From Metellina segmentata (taxonomy: Eukaryota > Arthropoda > Arachnida > Araneae > Tetragnathidae), in assembly GCA_947359465.1 (NCBI GenBank), contig OX375873.1:91223978-91287977 (forward strand): DNA of 64,000 nucleotides, read 5' to 3'. Under the pieces are notes generated by a model. The model was given only the letters and a program-made list of their open reading frames with translations, had not been told where the DNA came from and made no database searches. The first letter of the stretch is position 1, and each line of letters opens with the position of its first letter. A program made the translations under genes and the position numbers. Below are positions 10,873-22,608 of the stretch, piece after piece.

Positions 10873-11737
10873 TGTAACGAATTCTCTGGGTAGCGTGCAG
10901 ACGAATGAATCGACAGAGAACAGTCTAGCTTAATTAATATAAGAATTTATTTACAGTTTTCTTGATTAATAATTTATGTACACGATTCGGAAATTAGACA
11001 TAGGTCTGTAATAATTAGATCGGACAGGTTGTCTCAGCTCAATTCTAACTAACAGAAGAAAAGTCTCCAGCAGAAGAAAAGTCTACACCGAAGAACAGAT
11101 CTAGAGTAGTATAACGGCACTACGCTCGTACAAATTTATCTCGGGAGGAGATTACTTCGTCGGCGACACAGATCCACACCGACGTCTGGTGACGGTCTAC
11201 ACCAGGACTCTAGGATGTTCCTTCCAAATAAAGTCGCTGGGACTTTAGTGTTCAGCCTTTCAAGGCTTCTGAGTTGGTGTCCTCTCAGGGCGAGGTCACA
11301 CCGAACTCCAAAATAATTTCTCAAAAGGGGAGAAATTTGGTCGATCTGTAAGGGTCTCTGAGAACGACGCACCTCAGGATGAGATCAAGTCAAACTGATA
11401 GTTTTCTTCTCACGATTCCTCGGCTCGGATTTTGGCGCGCTCCGGCCGCTGGGCGGGGCTGGTCCTGGTTGGCTCTGATGTCACTCCGTTGGGTCTGTCA
11501 TTGGCCTCGTATCTGGCGTCGGGTCATCTAACCGCTCTCGGCTTTTTCAACCCAAGCTGGTGATAGTAATAAATAAAGGCGTAGAAGAACGACTTCTTAG
11601 TGTCAATAGTCCAGACAGACTGGCGACTCTCCATTGTCCGTAGTGGTTCGCACCTGTGCCCCTTGGCGAACTCCGTCGGGGGTTAAGATTTCGCATTGGG
11701 AGGATAAATGGATGGCCTTCATCAATGAATCCTCACA
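10873..11737 (+). mobile_element. Solo LTR (Ty3/gypsy-type, 865 bp) inside the Tc1 element
   Basis: It begins TGTAACGAATTC and ends CTCACA, flanked on both sides by GTGC (10869-10872 and 11738-11741), a 4-bp target duplication. An AATAAA lies near 11571-11576, followed by about 160 bp to the 3' end, consistent with R and U5. Its middle (11410-11530) is far more GC-rich than the surroundings. No internal retrotransposon coding region is present, so it is the product of LTR-LTR recombination. The gypsy label is inferred from size and duplication length only. Confidence 0.82.
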
Positions 11738-11766
11738 GTGCAAAAATTTTTATGGCAATGAGTGTA

Positions 11767-13616
11767 GTTACACTGGCCAAACGCCACCACAGAGCGTAGC
11801 GCATTCGCGTGAACCTTTTTAGTGTTCATGCGGAAGCAAAACCTACCCTTTAAGATATAGACATAAACCCTCTGACAAAATTAAAATAATTAGGTTATAA
11901 TTTGTAGTTTACGAGATCATTAAAAAATGTTGCCATTTTTTTGGATAGCTAGATTATGTAGACCCTTATACAGGATCAAATTTCGAGATGTATTCCCATT
12001 AAAAAGTATTTGCTACAAACTTTATTCTTCTCTATCGATTTGATAGATCCCAGTCCACTAACTCCTACTACAATCATTCTTCTAAACTAATTCAGACTCA
12101 TGATCGTTAATTACCAAAGTTTCATGAAAAAAACTTAAAAATAAGAATACTTATCGGAGAAAAAAAATCGTTTTTGAATTTTGCTAAATAAGGAAATACA
12201 AAGTTGTTCCTATGGTAATTGTAGTGGCTCAAATCATTATGTCTATGGCATTCCTGAGCTTTGGGAGGTTCCGGGTCTGTTAGAGTACAGGCATGGGCAG
12301 ACTAGGTGATTCTCATCCAATCTGGAATTTGAAGTTCAAAACATTGTGCAAGTGTCACTTATCGTATTGATTTCCTTTCACTGTCATGTCAAATTTTTTG
12401 TATGCTGTTCCATTTATTTTTTGAGTGAAAGAAATACAAAGTATTGTAAGGACATTTTAGAAATGGATCAATAAATTGAATGGAATTATATCATTTATCC
12501 CTAACTAGAGAAATAATATAGTAAACTGTATCAACTGATGAATAGTCAGAAAACAGGCAATTCCTCACAGTGTATTCCTTCCTTTACCAATATTATCACA
12601 GGATATTCAATTTTTTAGATTGAAAAATGCATTTGCAACTTAAATACATACGTCTTTTTCAGTTCCTGAATGTTTTACCAAAATAATATATCTTAGAAGA
12701 GTTGAACAATATTTACAAAGAATAAAGAGCATTACAGTGAGACAATCAGAGCTGTTTGGGTTAAACTCAAATGGATAATCTACAAATGAATTAGATATGC
12801 CACTGTAAACATGTGTATACATTAGAAAGGATGTTTGGCTCTTGTGGTTAATTATCAGAATTTTGTTTTAGCTGAATTTTTTAAAAGCATTTGTCATGTT
12901 TGTTGAACAGGTATGTTTCAGTGTTCAGTATGTAAGTCAAACGTTTAAATAACATTGTAAATACAAAACAGGGGCAGAAAGCTGTTTGGGAAGAAAGTAA
13001 GTTTCATTTATAACCGTGTAGCTAAATAAAAAAATTTTACTGGTAAAAGCACAAGAGATTTATTACTTTTATTACCCAGATGTTTGAAAAGGAAATTTTC
13101 AATGTATCAAAACTAACTTTCTTGCTGTTAAATTTAAAATAAATTTTAAGATTATACAAGAGAGTGCTTTAGAAATAAATGAGTAATAGATTTATCTATT
13201 GACCTTTCCCCAATTTTTAAAGTTATATTGATTGTCTTATTTTCAATATTATTAGGTTTTCCAGTAGATTAGAAAATAATTTTATGAGATGTCAGAAAAA
13301 TTATGTTTGTAAGGATTAATTAAGTTTTTCAGTCTTGTGCCTTCAAAAATTTCAATCGACAACCCATTAAATTAATTCATTCCTTAGCAATATATAGTTT
13401 TAAAATTGACAAAGAAAAGAAAACATATTTTACTTTCTTAATACAGCAACCTAAGGCTACTTACAGAACTATTTTTATTTTAATACTTATTTGAGAATAA
13501 AGATACAATATAAATATTAACATAATTTTAATACTTTAAAAACAGAATCATTCAATCAAGTCATTATTACACATGTTTATCCCACATCATCTAGAAATAT
13601 TTTTAGTCTTTTTAAA
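11767..13616. other. Intergenic, no feature recognised
   Basis: AT-rich sequence. Both strands were scanned for conserved protein segments, tRNA boxes and inverted repeats and nothing convincing was found. Short open frames here, including 12640-12822 minus, have no recognisable content. Confidence 0.5.
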
Positions 13617-13700
13617 TGTTAAAGTAGGTTTTCATAATTTTAAATATTAAAGTAGGTTTTCATAATTTTAAATATTAAAGTAGGTTTTCATAATTTTAAA
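13617..13700 (+). repeat. Tandem repeat, about 29-bp unit, three copies
   Basis: The unit TTAAAGTAGGTTTTCATAAT plus TTTAAATA is repeated three times with near identity. Nothing else distinguishes it. Confidence 0.88.
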
Positions 13701-13848
13701 TCTAAAGTATTTACAGTAAATTGTAATGAAAGCATTAGAATTGAAAACCCCAGATTTTAATAAGAGAAATCAAGGTTTTAAAGTAAAATCAACAAATGAC
13801 ATTACTCAAATTCAGAAAACACAATGCAAAACTACTTAATGTAATTAA

Positions 13849-14787
13849 TCTCTACTATTATAAAAGGAAGTGCTTGTCTGTTTCTTGCACTCAAAGTCCT
13901 GACGAATCTATGGCACTTAAAGTAATGGGATTTGGCACACATGTATTCTGAATTTTATGCAATTTTAGGGTCACAGTGAATTTTAAAATTCAATCTAGAA
14001 AATCTTAAAATTAATTTAATGAAATTTAATTATCATTGTTTTCTTTGGAATGGCAACAGCATAAAGATGACAGATTCTAAATTTATTATTTTACCATTTT
14101 CATTTTGCGCAGAGGAATGATTTTCCGGCAGACGATAAAAAAAAAAAAAGTTTTAACTTTAGTTATTTAGTTCTTTTTTCCATCTCCTAGACCATTAAAG
14201 ATAGAGTAAAAATTTCAACGGATATGAAATCTGCAGAAAAAATCACACTAGACTGATACCTAAATATATGATTTTCTTTAAATAAATACAATTTTTAAAT
14301 TGAATACATCGTTTATATTTTTGCAAAAGAATGTTACGTCACGTCACGCTACCATTCGTGTTCCAAAAATAAACAAATTACATTTCCAGCCCTCTTACGA
14401 TTTCAGCGAAAGAAAATAAAAAACTTTTTGGCAGGCATTATTTAGTTCTTTTTAGTAAAAACGGAATTGTTAAAGAGAGATGGAAAATTTTAACAGATTT
14501 GAAAAATCTGCGGAAAATTTGACACTAGATAAGTTTAATTAGAACCTTATAAGTTTAATTTTCTTTTAATAAATAATTTTTCAATTAAATATTTATATTT
14601 TTTGGTTTGCAAAACAAACCACCACATGGGCAATGTGACCTCTACGAAAAGAACTGACGCCCATTTGGACAGATTTGAAATCTGTGGAAAATTTTACACC
14701 AGATTAATACCTTACATCCCGGCGTTGCCTGTGGTGTTGGTTTGCGAAGGGCACGGGCAACGCCAGGCTAGCTACGCAGAGGCTAGT
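13849..14787 (+). mobile_element. Helitron-like non-autonomous element (family B), copy 1
   Basis: It starts TCTACTATTATAAAA and ends GCTAGCTACGCAGAGGCTAGT, an imperfect stem-loop closing on CTAGT. The order of blocks is shared with copies at 33152 and 39465: TGACGAATCTATGGCAC, TTTGGAATGGCAACAGCATAA, GATGACAGATTCTAAATTTA, a (G)GTTTGCAAAACAAACC stem, and GGGCAACGCC. No transposase is encoded. It ends shortly before the 3' end of RABAC1. Confidence 0.65.
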
Positions 14788-14953
14788 GCATTATAAGTCA
14801 ATTTTGAAGGCATATCATATAGCGTTCCAATGATACTTTTGTGCCTAGTCCAATATGACATTCGAGTGTTTGATGAATATAATGCTTAAGTTATCATGAC
14901 TAATTTTTCAGGAATAAATTAAGAACACAGATGTTGAAGCAATGTAAAATAAA

Positions 14954-14959
14954 TTTATT
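14954..14959 (-). promoter_or_regulatory. RABAC1: Poly(A) signal AATAAA for RABAC1
   Basis: TTTATT on the plus strand (AATAAA on minus), about 160 bases beyond the distal stop codon. No AATAAA occurs between the two alternative last exons, so both isoforms probably share this site. Confidence 0.6.
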
Positions 14960-15117
14960 TCCAACTTAACAATGCAAAAGAATACCTTCCTAATAAACTA
15001 TCCAGCAGTTATATATTAAACATGCAGAAAAAACAAACAAAACTTGAATAGTTTTTAAAACAAGTCAAACAGGAATATCTATAAATACATGTGAAACTAA
15101 TTCATAAATAACACACA

Positions 15118-15215
15118 TCACACAATTTCCAGTACTTCTTTTAGCTCGTCAACATCAGCATTTGAAGGAATCTCGTAGATTGTAGCATGCAGCATAATGA
15201 AAAAAAAGGAAGCCC
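15118..15215 (-). CDS. RABAC1: RABAC1 alternative last exon, distal (4b)
   Basis: After a CTTTCAG acceptor at 15216-15222 the exon reads GASFFFIMLHATIYEIPS and ends in an acidic tail ELKEVLEIV with a TGA at 15118-15120. The entry phase equals that of the proximal copy, so splicing from the 18045 donor gives an intact protein. The first 12 residues are nearly the same as in exon 4a, while the tails differ completely. Confidence 0.85.
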
Positions 15216-18200
15216 CTGAAAGAAGGTGTCCTCTGTTCACATCATATGTATAGATATGCAATATCCTGAATACAACTACTTAATAAATTAACACAAGGAA
15301 CATCCAAGTAAGTAAAGAATCTGTTAAAAGGAAATTAAACAGAAGCCATATGAAGATCAAAGTCGTCTTCATCTTTCACACTTTGTTCGATAGAATATAA
15401 TGTTGCATGGAGCATGATAGTGAAAAATGAAGCTCCTGAAAAAATACATTTAATGTCATAACTTGTAGTGTTTGATTTAGATTATTAAAATCTGATACTA
15501 CTACAGTAGAAAATATTAACAAGTAAACTCAATAATTTAAATCATAGTTTCACTAAGTGAATGCTACTGCCCCCTTGTTGGTGCCAACGGAATCTTGGGA
15601 GGTGGCAATGCTGAATCGAGGGGAAAAGGGGGCATTAAAAGGCAAGATAGGGCAATGATGTGCTAAAAAAATTTGTTGCCTAAAATGATTAAAGTTAATA
15701 CTTATTCATACAACCATAAAAACACACTGAAAACAGTTGACTGTGGAGATATAAGGATACAGCTGTTGAAAATACAGCCGGCATTGAAGAGCAAAATCGG
15801 TAGCACACCAGAACTACCGATTTGTCTTAAGCCTTTTCATTAACAGCTATATTTTTTATTTCATCATGTAAAAAATAGCTAAACATTTTCAGCTGTAAGT
15901 TTAATTTTCAAACTAGCTTTTTCAAATTATAAAGTTACACACACAGCTACATAAATATTTTGATGAAATTAAAAAATATATATGTACAGCTCCACTAGCA
16001 CTTAATAATAAGTTGAGATAGTTTTCTAGAGGGGTGTCTATTGGCATGAAGCTAAGAGAGTTTGGGAAACTATGATTTAAATAACGAGTAGAGGAAGATG
16101 TAAAAATAAAAATTCAGACCACTAGTATTTAGAAATTGAGAGTACAAAAATAGTAAAATACCTTTTAAACAGAGCTGACTTAAATGGATGGAAATTTAAT
16201 GAACTAAATTGAGCAATATATGTAAGGTAAATTTTAGATAATTAAGCTTTACAGGTTGAAGCACAAAATGAACCTCCCACAGTTTTATGGAATTTGATAG
16301 TGTAACAATTTTTTTGTATGCTGAAAATATACAAAGGACATACCATAAAACATATGTTTTTTTTTTTTTTTTTACGTAGTGGCAACACCGTGAAACTAAA
16401 AAATAAAAGTGCAGGTGATTTTTTCAAACTGCTAACTGTACAATTATAAATATTCTAAACAAAGCAGACGATTTTATTTTCCTAGTTTCGTTCTTGTTTA
16501 AAGAACTGTTTTCATTTGCCCTACAAAAATGGAGGTGAGTGATTTAAAGTTAAAAAACCAAATGTGTTCTGCCATAAAATTTTGCCATCGCTTGGGCAAA
16601 ACAGCTCCAGATATAGTTAAGTTAATGAAAGAGGCTTACAAAGACAAATGTTTTGGTGAGTCTACGATTTTTAGATGACATGGTGATTTCAAAAAAGGAC
16701 GTTTGTCTACAGAACTGGCTCCTAAGCCTGGTCGACAAGAAAGTGTTGTGAATGATTGAAATGTTAACACTGTGTGGTCAATCTTGCAAGAAAATCGGCA
16801 AATGACATGTGAGGAGCGGCATCAACTAACATTTCAAAAACATCGATATTTCACATTCTACGCAATAATTTACAGCTTCGCCTTGTTTGTTCCAGATGGG
16901 TCCCTCATCACCTTACTAAAGAGCAAATGCAAACAAGAATTTAGCAATGTTGTGAGTGGAAACAGATTCAAAATTATCCGAATTTCAAAAGACTGTAATA
17001 ACATGTGATGAAACTTGGGTGCCTAATTTTGATCCCTTTACGAAGTCCGCAACAAGTGTATGGAAACAGCATGCTGTGCCTCCAAAAACTATTGTGAATG
17101 GTGAATATTATATTTCAGTTTTGAAAATTTTGCAACAACACATATTGAGAAAGCGACATGAACTGGTAGGGAATTGGACACTACATTACGACAATGCTCG
17201 CCCGCATCTTGCTACTTCTGTTCAGCAATATCTTAGTAAATGAAATATTAAAATAATGTCAAATCCCCCTTACAGTCCAGATCTCGCACCATACAATTTC
17301 TGGCTGTTTCCGACGTTGAAGGAGAAGCTCAGTGGTAGAAAATTTAATACAGATTCTGAAGTTATTTCAGGAGTGCAGGGTTCTTTGAAGCAGCTTCCAG
17401 AAAAAGGCTTCCCTACTTGTTTTGAAAAGTGGGTTGAACAACAGGAACGTTGCATATCATCTGAGGGAAGGTATTTTGAAAAAGAATGACATATTTTTTT
17501 CTGTAAATATATATTTTGATTTTTTTATGATTTTACCATCAGTTTTTATGGAACGCCCTTTGTAGAAAAGAATAAAAACTCATTCCAAAACACTCTTCAA
17601 TGTATAAATTTTATATTTTAATTTAAAAATTATAAATGAAATCAACTAGTCTTTTTGTGTTGTGTTTAATTTTAACTTTAAGGATAATGAGGAAGCACCT
17701 TTTAGTCATTCAAAATCATTGCTAATCAAAATAAAAATACTGCTTTCAGTTACAATTTAAGGAAATCAAAAGTTTGTAAATAATTAAATATAAATCCTTG
17801 TAAACTGATTTGAAATAGATAAAAAAATTAGTTTAAAAATACAATTCCGGTATTGAACAAACAGCTCAAGAGAAATTAAAATAAAAGGAGAAATGGATTA
17901 ATATGCAAGGGAAAAATGCTCAGATAGTGACTTTGAAGTTACAAAAATATAAGAAACAGCAAATTGAGTCAATTTTACAAAATATTTAAATGTCTGAAAA
18001 CAATGTACATTAATAAAAAATGACATAAAAAAATAGTTACATACCTAAAATCCAAAATACAACTTGACCAGCACCAGCTAAATAAAACAATGGAAATGAT
18101 ATTACAGACACAAGGGCATATTGGTGAGCTAAGGTTAATCTTTGACCTAAATCAGAATGAAAGAGGAAAAAAAAAAAGGATTAATAAATTATATGTATAT

Positions 18201-19387
18201 AAGATAGAGTGCATGAATAACATGAAACCCCATTAACTAAACAACCTTATGTACTCAAATACACTAGCATATACACTAAACCAGAAAAATTTACAAGTGT
18301 CATGATTTTAAAGGTTACATCAAATGTAAATGAAACAAATTAAAAATACGAAGTTAAAAAAAGTTCGTCACACTTTAGAAACATAAAATGATTCTTAATA
18401 GATTATGTTTCACTCGCATGAAAATTTGAGTATTCATGTTTTAATTTTTCAGAAGTACAGAATAAATTTACCAAATAAAATGATTTCTTTGGAGTCATTT
18501 CTCAATTTAATAATATAGCAGGAACCAAGCAGAGCAGCAATGGCTATAAGAAGCAGGGGAGAAGTCAAGCTGAAAAAAGTAATTGTATTAAATGCAAATT
18601 CCATTGTTATTATAAATGAAATTAATCCATTCAATGAACATAAAAGAAAAGAAACTTTAAATAGGGATTTTATAGGGAAATATTATTGTTTTGAGGCAAC
18701 TGAGTAGAAATACATAATGGAAGAAATAAATTAATACTAATGGTGGTTTTAACAAGGGTTGATTATCACAGAATGTGATGATGTGAATAAATAAAATAAG
18801 ATCCTAAAGTAATATTCACAGCATGCACAACTAACAAAAACATTAAGGGCTTTAGATTATATTTTTGCAGGAAATATCAGCTGATTCCTTATTTTTGTCT
18901 TCTTAGAACATATAAATCACTATGTTCCACATGTAATTCACTAAGATATAATCACTAATATGTCCAAATGAATTAAAATTTATTTCTTACTAGCCATTAA
19001 CAGTCAATCTATATTTCTAAGCAAGAGACTAAACAATATCAAACAATAAAAATGGATTGAAAAGAATAATTCAAATTGTTCATTCCTAAGTGATTTTGAA
19101 AAAAAAAATTATATTGAAAGTTTATTTATAACAACTTCAAAAATGAGTGATAAGCAGAAATAAGATACTCACATGCAGTAAAGTATGAGCCCAATAAATA
19201 CAATAATATAATTGCTCTGAAAATATTCAATGTTTCGAACCACTCTAGTGGTGCATTTTGGAAACGAGGTAGGTACATGAAACATTTTGAAATCCAGGAA
19301 TTGACTCCATGGCCTGATATTCTCCTTCCGTGATAGCAACCATTCTTTGGTAGCAATATTGGAAATAGGAAGAGCAACAGTATTCAT
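15118..19387 (-). CDS. RABAC1: RABAC1 / PRA1 (prenylated Rab acceptor protein 1) homologue
   Basis: The exons are 19387-19173, 18569-18472, 18146-18045 and one of two last exons, 15435-15335 or 15215-15118. Phases agree at every junction and the products are 171 or 170 residues (human about 185). Visible segments are RKENIRPWSQF, VVRNIEYFQSNYIIVFIGLI, LTSPLLLIAIAALLGSCY, LTLAHQYALVSVISFPLFYL and AGAGQVVFWILGASFF. They match the PRA1 family in order, including the two hydrophobic hairpins that insert in the Golgi/ER membrane. The family binds prenylated Rab GTPases and acts in their delivery to membranes. The ATG at 19387 was chosen as the first in the exon. The exon opens with an acceptor at 19409/19410, so a leader exon, possibly coding, lies upstream in 19410-24589. 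A dead mariner sits in the last intron. DNAJC1 is transcribed divergently from the other side. Confidence 0.92.
15335..15435 (-). CDS. RABAC1: RABAC1 alternative last exon, proximal (4a)
   Basis: After a TTTTTTCAG acceptor at 15436-15444 the exon reads GASFFTIMLHATLYSIEQ and ends DLHMASV with a TAA at 15335-15337. The acidic stretch KDEDDFD precedes the end, and the closing residues resemble the LQMEPV end of mammalian RABAC1 more than exon 4b does. It lies about 120 bp upstream (in gene sense) of 4b. Confidence 0.85.
15794..15823. repeat. Perfect 10-bp hairpin
   Basis: AAATCGGTAG (15794-15803) and CTACCGATTT (15814-15823) around a ten-base loop, in the RABAC1 last intron. It stands in otherwise featureless sequence. 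Confidence 0.7.
16332..17562 (+). mobile_element. mariner DNA transposon, dead
   Basis: The left end CAAAGGACATACCATAAAA (16332) pairs with the right end TTTTTATGGAACGCCCTTTG (ending 17562). TA lies on both flanks (16330-16331 and 17563-17564). The length of 1231 bp is typical of mariner. A poly-T run follows the left repeat at about 16356-16372. It is inserted in the last intron of RABAC1, opposite to the gene. Confidence 0.87.
16529..17489 (+). pseudogene. mariner transposase pseudogene (DD34D type)
   Basis: The start ATGGAGGTGAG at 16529 opens MEVSDLKLKNQ, then an N-terminal helix-turn-helix region (FCHRLGKTAPDIVKLMKEAY), stopped by TGA near 16676. Further broken pieces run to a catalytic domain with TCDETWVPNFDP (first D, near 17003), LHYDNARPHLATS (second D, near 17190) and YSPDLAPYNFWLFPTLKEKL (third D, near 17280). 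A TGA separates the last two blocks at 17241. The ending reads EGRYFEKE. Several stops and at least one frameshift make it inactive. Confidence 0.85.
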
Positions 19388-19982
19388 ACTTTTGAAAAGA
19401 TATTTCAATCTGGAATATGAACATATATGGATATAATAAATGAGTCCATTTATCCATTTATCAATAAATGGATAAAATGAAATTAAAAAAAAAATGAAAC
19501 ATTCATTAATGAAGTAAGGGAGTCAATTAGATTACACCATGGATTTATGGATTAGGCAGATTGGTATTACATAGTTATGTAGAGATTATCTCAGAGATAC
19601 ACTATAAAGTTTGTAGGTACAGAATCTTTAATGATTGCAAAAAGTTGCATGCTTCAACTGTCACAGATTAAGTTCATTCATAAACAATCCATGTATATCT
19701 TCAAAGCCCAGCTTGTAATTTTTTTTCAAAAAGGGCATTGGAATATTCGATGACCAGCAAGGGCTATGGATATTCATATAACATAGCAGTAGTTTAACTA
19801 ATAACAAAATGGAAACCTAATGTAGATTGTATTACTTTTAAGTTTAAATTGCTAAAGCTTGTTAAATTTGCATTAAAAATTCATTCTTCAAGCAGACATT
19901 GGGTACTTCACAAGATTATCGGCAAATAAGTGAAACACACAAAGTCAAAATTTTCAATGCATGTTTTTTAGCCTTTTCTGGT

Positions 19983-19998
19983 AATATATATATATATA
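19983..19998. repeat. (AT)n tract, left arm of a split microsatellite
   Basis: Eight AT units directly before the probable LTR. With 20558-20604 and 22609-22628 it suggests one long (AT)n tract interrupted twice. Confidence 0.8.
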
Positions 19999-20553
19999 TG
20001 AAACGATACCTAAAAATAACCCCTTAATACAATTCTCACCAGAGACCAGTCCCTTAATCAACCCACTTCCCTTTCAGTGTTTCTTCTTATTTGTCCAATA
20101 GGTCATATATTTTGCCATTCCCTTTCACCTCCCAGTATGACTGGACCTCCCAAGAAGACTTTCCCTCTCAAATCGCCTGTGAGATAAAATTACCTCTTTG
20201 CTTAACTCCCGACCTCTACCAATGAAATTTCTAGATAGATTCCCTGTCCAATAATCTTTCTTTTACTTCTTGTCCTCACTGGTGAATTCATTTTGAAATA
20301 TACACTTTTTCCATGAGCTCCTTAGAATAGGAAGCTTCAGAACCGTTCAGGGCTCTGTCCCCTCAATAACCTTCACACCAGTTATGATTTTACCAGTTCG
20401 TTATTGAATAAAGATTTTGTTAGAGATTTTGTTTATGTCTCTTTTTATGGAACCAGCACTACACTCCCCTCCAATGGATAATCCTTATCCTGTTGCCTAG
20501 ACCACTCTTGCCACTCTGTGTCACGACTGCAGGCTTATGATTTCTGTTATTAT

Positions 20554-20557
<4 letters not shown>
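19999..20557 (+). mobile_element. Probable solo LTR inserted in (AT)n
   Basis: A 559-bp block bounded by (AT)n on both sides opens TGAAACGATACC and closes TTATTATGACA, giving TG...CA ends. An AATAAA lies at 20407-20412. It is pyrimidine-rich (many CCCTT and CCTC runs) and clearly unlike its surroundings. The target duplication cannot be read because both flanks are ATATAT. Confidence 0.45.

Positions 20558-20604
<47 letters not shown>
20558..20604. repeat. (AT)n microsatellite, about 23 units
   Basis: An uninterrupted alternating AT run that forms the left flank of the inverted-repeat element at 20605. Confidence 0.95.
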
Positions 20605-20606
<2 letters not shown>

Positions 20607-22608
20607 GTCATTCTTGCAAAATAGGCAAAATTCATGTCCCTTCAAAATTTATAGAATTCTATCACTCTGAAGATTTTGTCAACTTTCAAGAATAGTTTAG
20701 GATCACTTTTATAATCTACAGAATTAGAAAATTAATGACATATTTTTTTATTTTATACATTTTTAAAACTTTAAAATATCAAATATCATTGTCCTGGCAT
20801 GTCCCTGAGTGAAATTTTACAATTTCTTCATTCATTAGGGTTTTAATATTTATTTATATATTCTTGTAAATAATTTATTCTGATTCTTTATACATCTGAA
20901 AGGTTATTAGTTACAATAATGGAAATAATATTGCAAAAATTTCCAAAAGTAACTTCAATAACCATTGTCCCAAGTAATATCATCATTTTCCTGGCATCTC
21001 AGATATCATTATGTGGGCAATTAATAGATGACAGCACTGAGTTAGAAGAATACTTTTCAAGTAATCTGGGGTTGAGATTATTTAAATAAATAACTGCCAT
21101 CTTGAAAAGTTATCAACTTTTTTTTGGTCAGCACATACAAGTTCAGAGTTCTAGGTTTATGTTTATTGAAGATCATTTTCCTGGCTTTGATAAAAATTAA
21201 ATGTTTGTAGTAAATTTTTATTTTTTTTTATTGTCAAGTGTATAAAAGATATTTCTTAAATGTGTGTGAAATTCAAACTGAAATTTTTAAGGGTTCATCC
21301 ATTAAGCCCTGAACAAGCCTATTTCATCATTATCCTGGCCATCATTGTCCTGCCTTTAACATACCAAGTCAATGATGTCAAGACAGGAAAATGATGTTTT
21401 GTGTTCAGTATTTTATAAATATTTAAATTATTAACTGAAGACAAATATATTCTTTACTTTTAACTATTAACTTTTGATTTTATTTATTATCCATTGTAAT
21501 TTTTTTTAATAGTAAAATACCTTATAATGGGCTTGAAATTTTAAAACTTATTTGTTTCTTTTATTTAAAACATAATGTTTTTGTCATTGCACCTAAAAAT
21601 GTCTAGATATTACTAAATATCCTTTATCGCATGCTCTTTTTTATAAGTTGTAAACAATATATGGACAGATATGAGTGGTAAAAAGAAACAAACATATGAG
21701 GAAAGGTTGTTAAAGAAAAGGTTAGCTGAGAAACGTCGTCAGGAGCATATTAAAAAAAATTCCATAACGTTTGATACAAGATAAATTGAAGAGGCATGTG
21801 AAATATATGTTAACCAAAAGAAGAAAAAAGTGGTAAAGCCTATAGCTAAAATGAGTTCAAGGCAGAAAAGGGGAATTATAAAAATAGGAAAGAAAATTAA
21901 AAACTCTATCGAACAAGAAATTGTCATCCGATAGAATTGGCTACCCAAACCAAGTGAAAGCGGTATAGATATTCAACTTTCAAGTTCTTCAAACCCAGAC
22001 ACAACAAGAGATGATAATGTTAAGAAAAAAAGTTAGAAGAAATAGAACAGAGACCTACATTCGTATAAGGAAACTGGAAGAAAAATTAAAAAAATATACA
22101 AGGCAAATGGAAAAATACAAAAAGAAATACTACAGATCAAAAATAGCTGAGAATTGATTGCAGTAATTTAACACCACACAGCAAAACACGTAAACTGTTA
22201 AAAAAGCATAAAAGTTGCAGTAATAGCTATCCACAATGTTCCTACTTTCTAATAATACTTAAATATTCGGGAATCCATAATTTCCTGAAGTGTCATGTTC
22301 CTAGTAATTTTATGTATGTACTTAATCAGCTGAATTAAAAATACATGGTCATATGAAATGTTCAACAAGAAATTTATATATTTTTTTCTATTTTCATCAT
22401 TGTCCTGGCAGGCTCGTCATTGTCCTGCCTTCCAATATTTTGAAATATTTTTTTCCTTAACAAAATGTTAATAATTTAGATTGCTGATATTTTTAATTTA
22501 CTTAATGAACATGGTAGAAAATTATTAGGCCAAAAAAATAAAGTTTTAAAAACCTTCGATTGAAAAAATTTTAAGAAGCCAATTTTTCCTATTTCACAAG
22601 AATGACCC
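20605..22608 (+). mobile_element. Unclassified 2.0-kb DNA transposon with reiterated subterminal motif
   Basis: The left end GGGTCATTCTTGCAAAATAG and the right end, whose complement reads GGGTCATTCTTGTGAAATAG, make an inverted repeat of about 27 bp with few mismatches. Both sides are flanked directly by (AT)n. The motif TCATTGTCCTGGC and close variants occur near 20787, 20984, 21173, 21328, 21342, 22398 and 22417, and once inverted near 21383. Clustered repeats of this kind near both ends are typical of transposase binding regions in several DNA transposon superfamilies. A broken basic coding region lies at 21671-22230. I cannot assign a superfamily. Confidence 0.68.
21671..22230 (+). pseudogene. 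Remnant of a lysine-rich transposon protein, N-terminal part
   Basis: An ATG at 21671 opens MSGKKKQTYEERLLKKRLAE, a highly basic segment. Further pieces are SSRQKRGIIKIGKKIKNS (near 21852), RIRKLEEKLKKYTRQMEKYK (near 22060, coiled-coil-like) and NLTPHSKTRKLLKKHKS (near 22167). At least three stops and a frame shift interrupt it. The order of basic region, coiled coil and LTPxSKTRKLL-like motif resembles the N-terminal half of uncharacterised proteins encoded by repetitive elements in many invertebrates; this is recollection, not a search. No catalytic domain remains. Confidence 0.5.

Larger units (their letters stand above)
9525..11764 (-). mobile_element. Tc1-like DNA transposon, dead, split by a solo LTR
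   Basis: The terminal inverted repeat CACTCATTGCCATAAAAATT at 9525 is matched by AATTTTTATGGCAATGAGTG ending at 11764, with TA duplications at 9523-9524 and 11765-11766. Removing the inserted LTR and its extra 4 bp leaves about 1.37 kb, a normal Tc1 size with some loss. The transposase reads on the minus strand and is disrupted. Confidence 0.9.
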
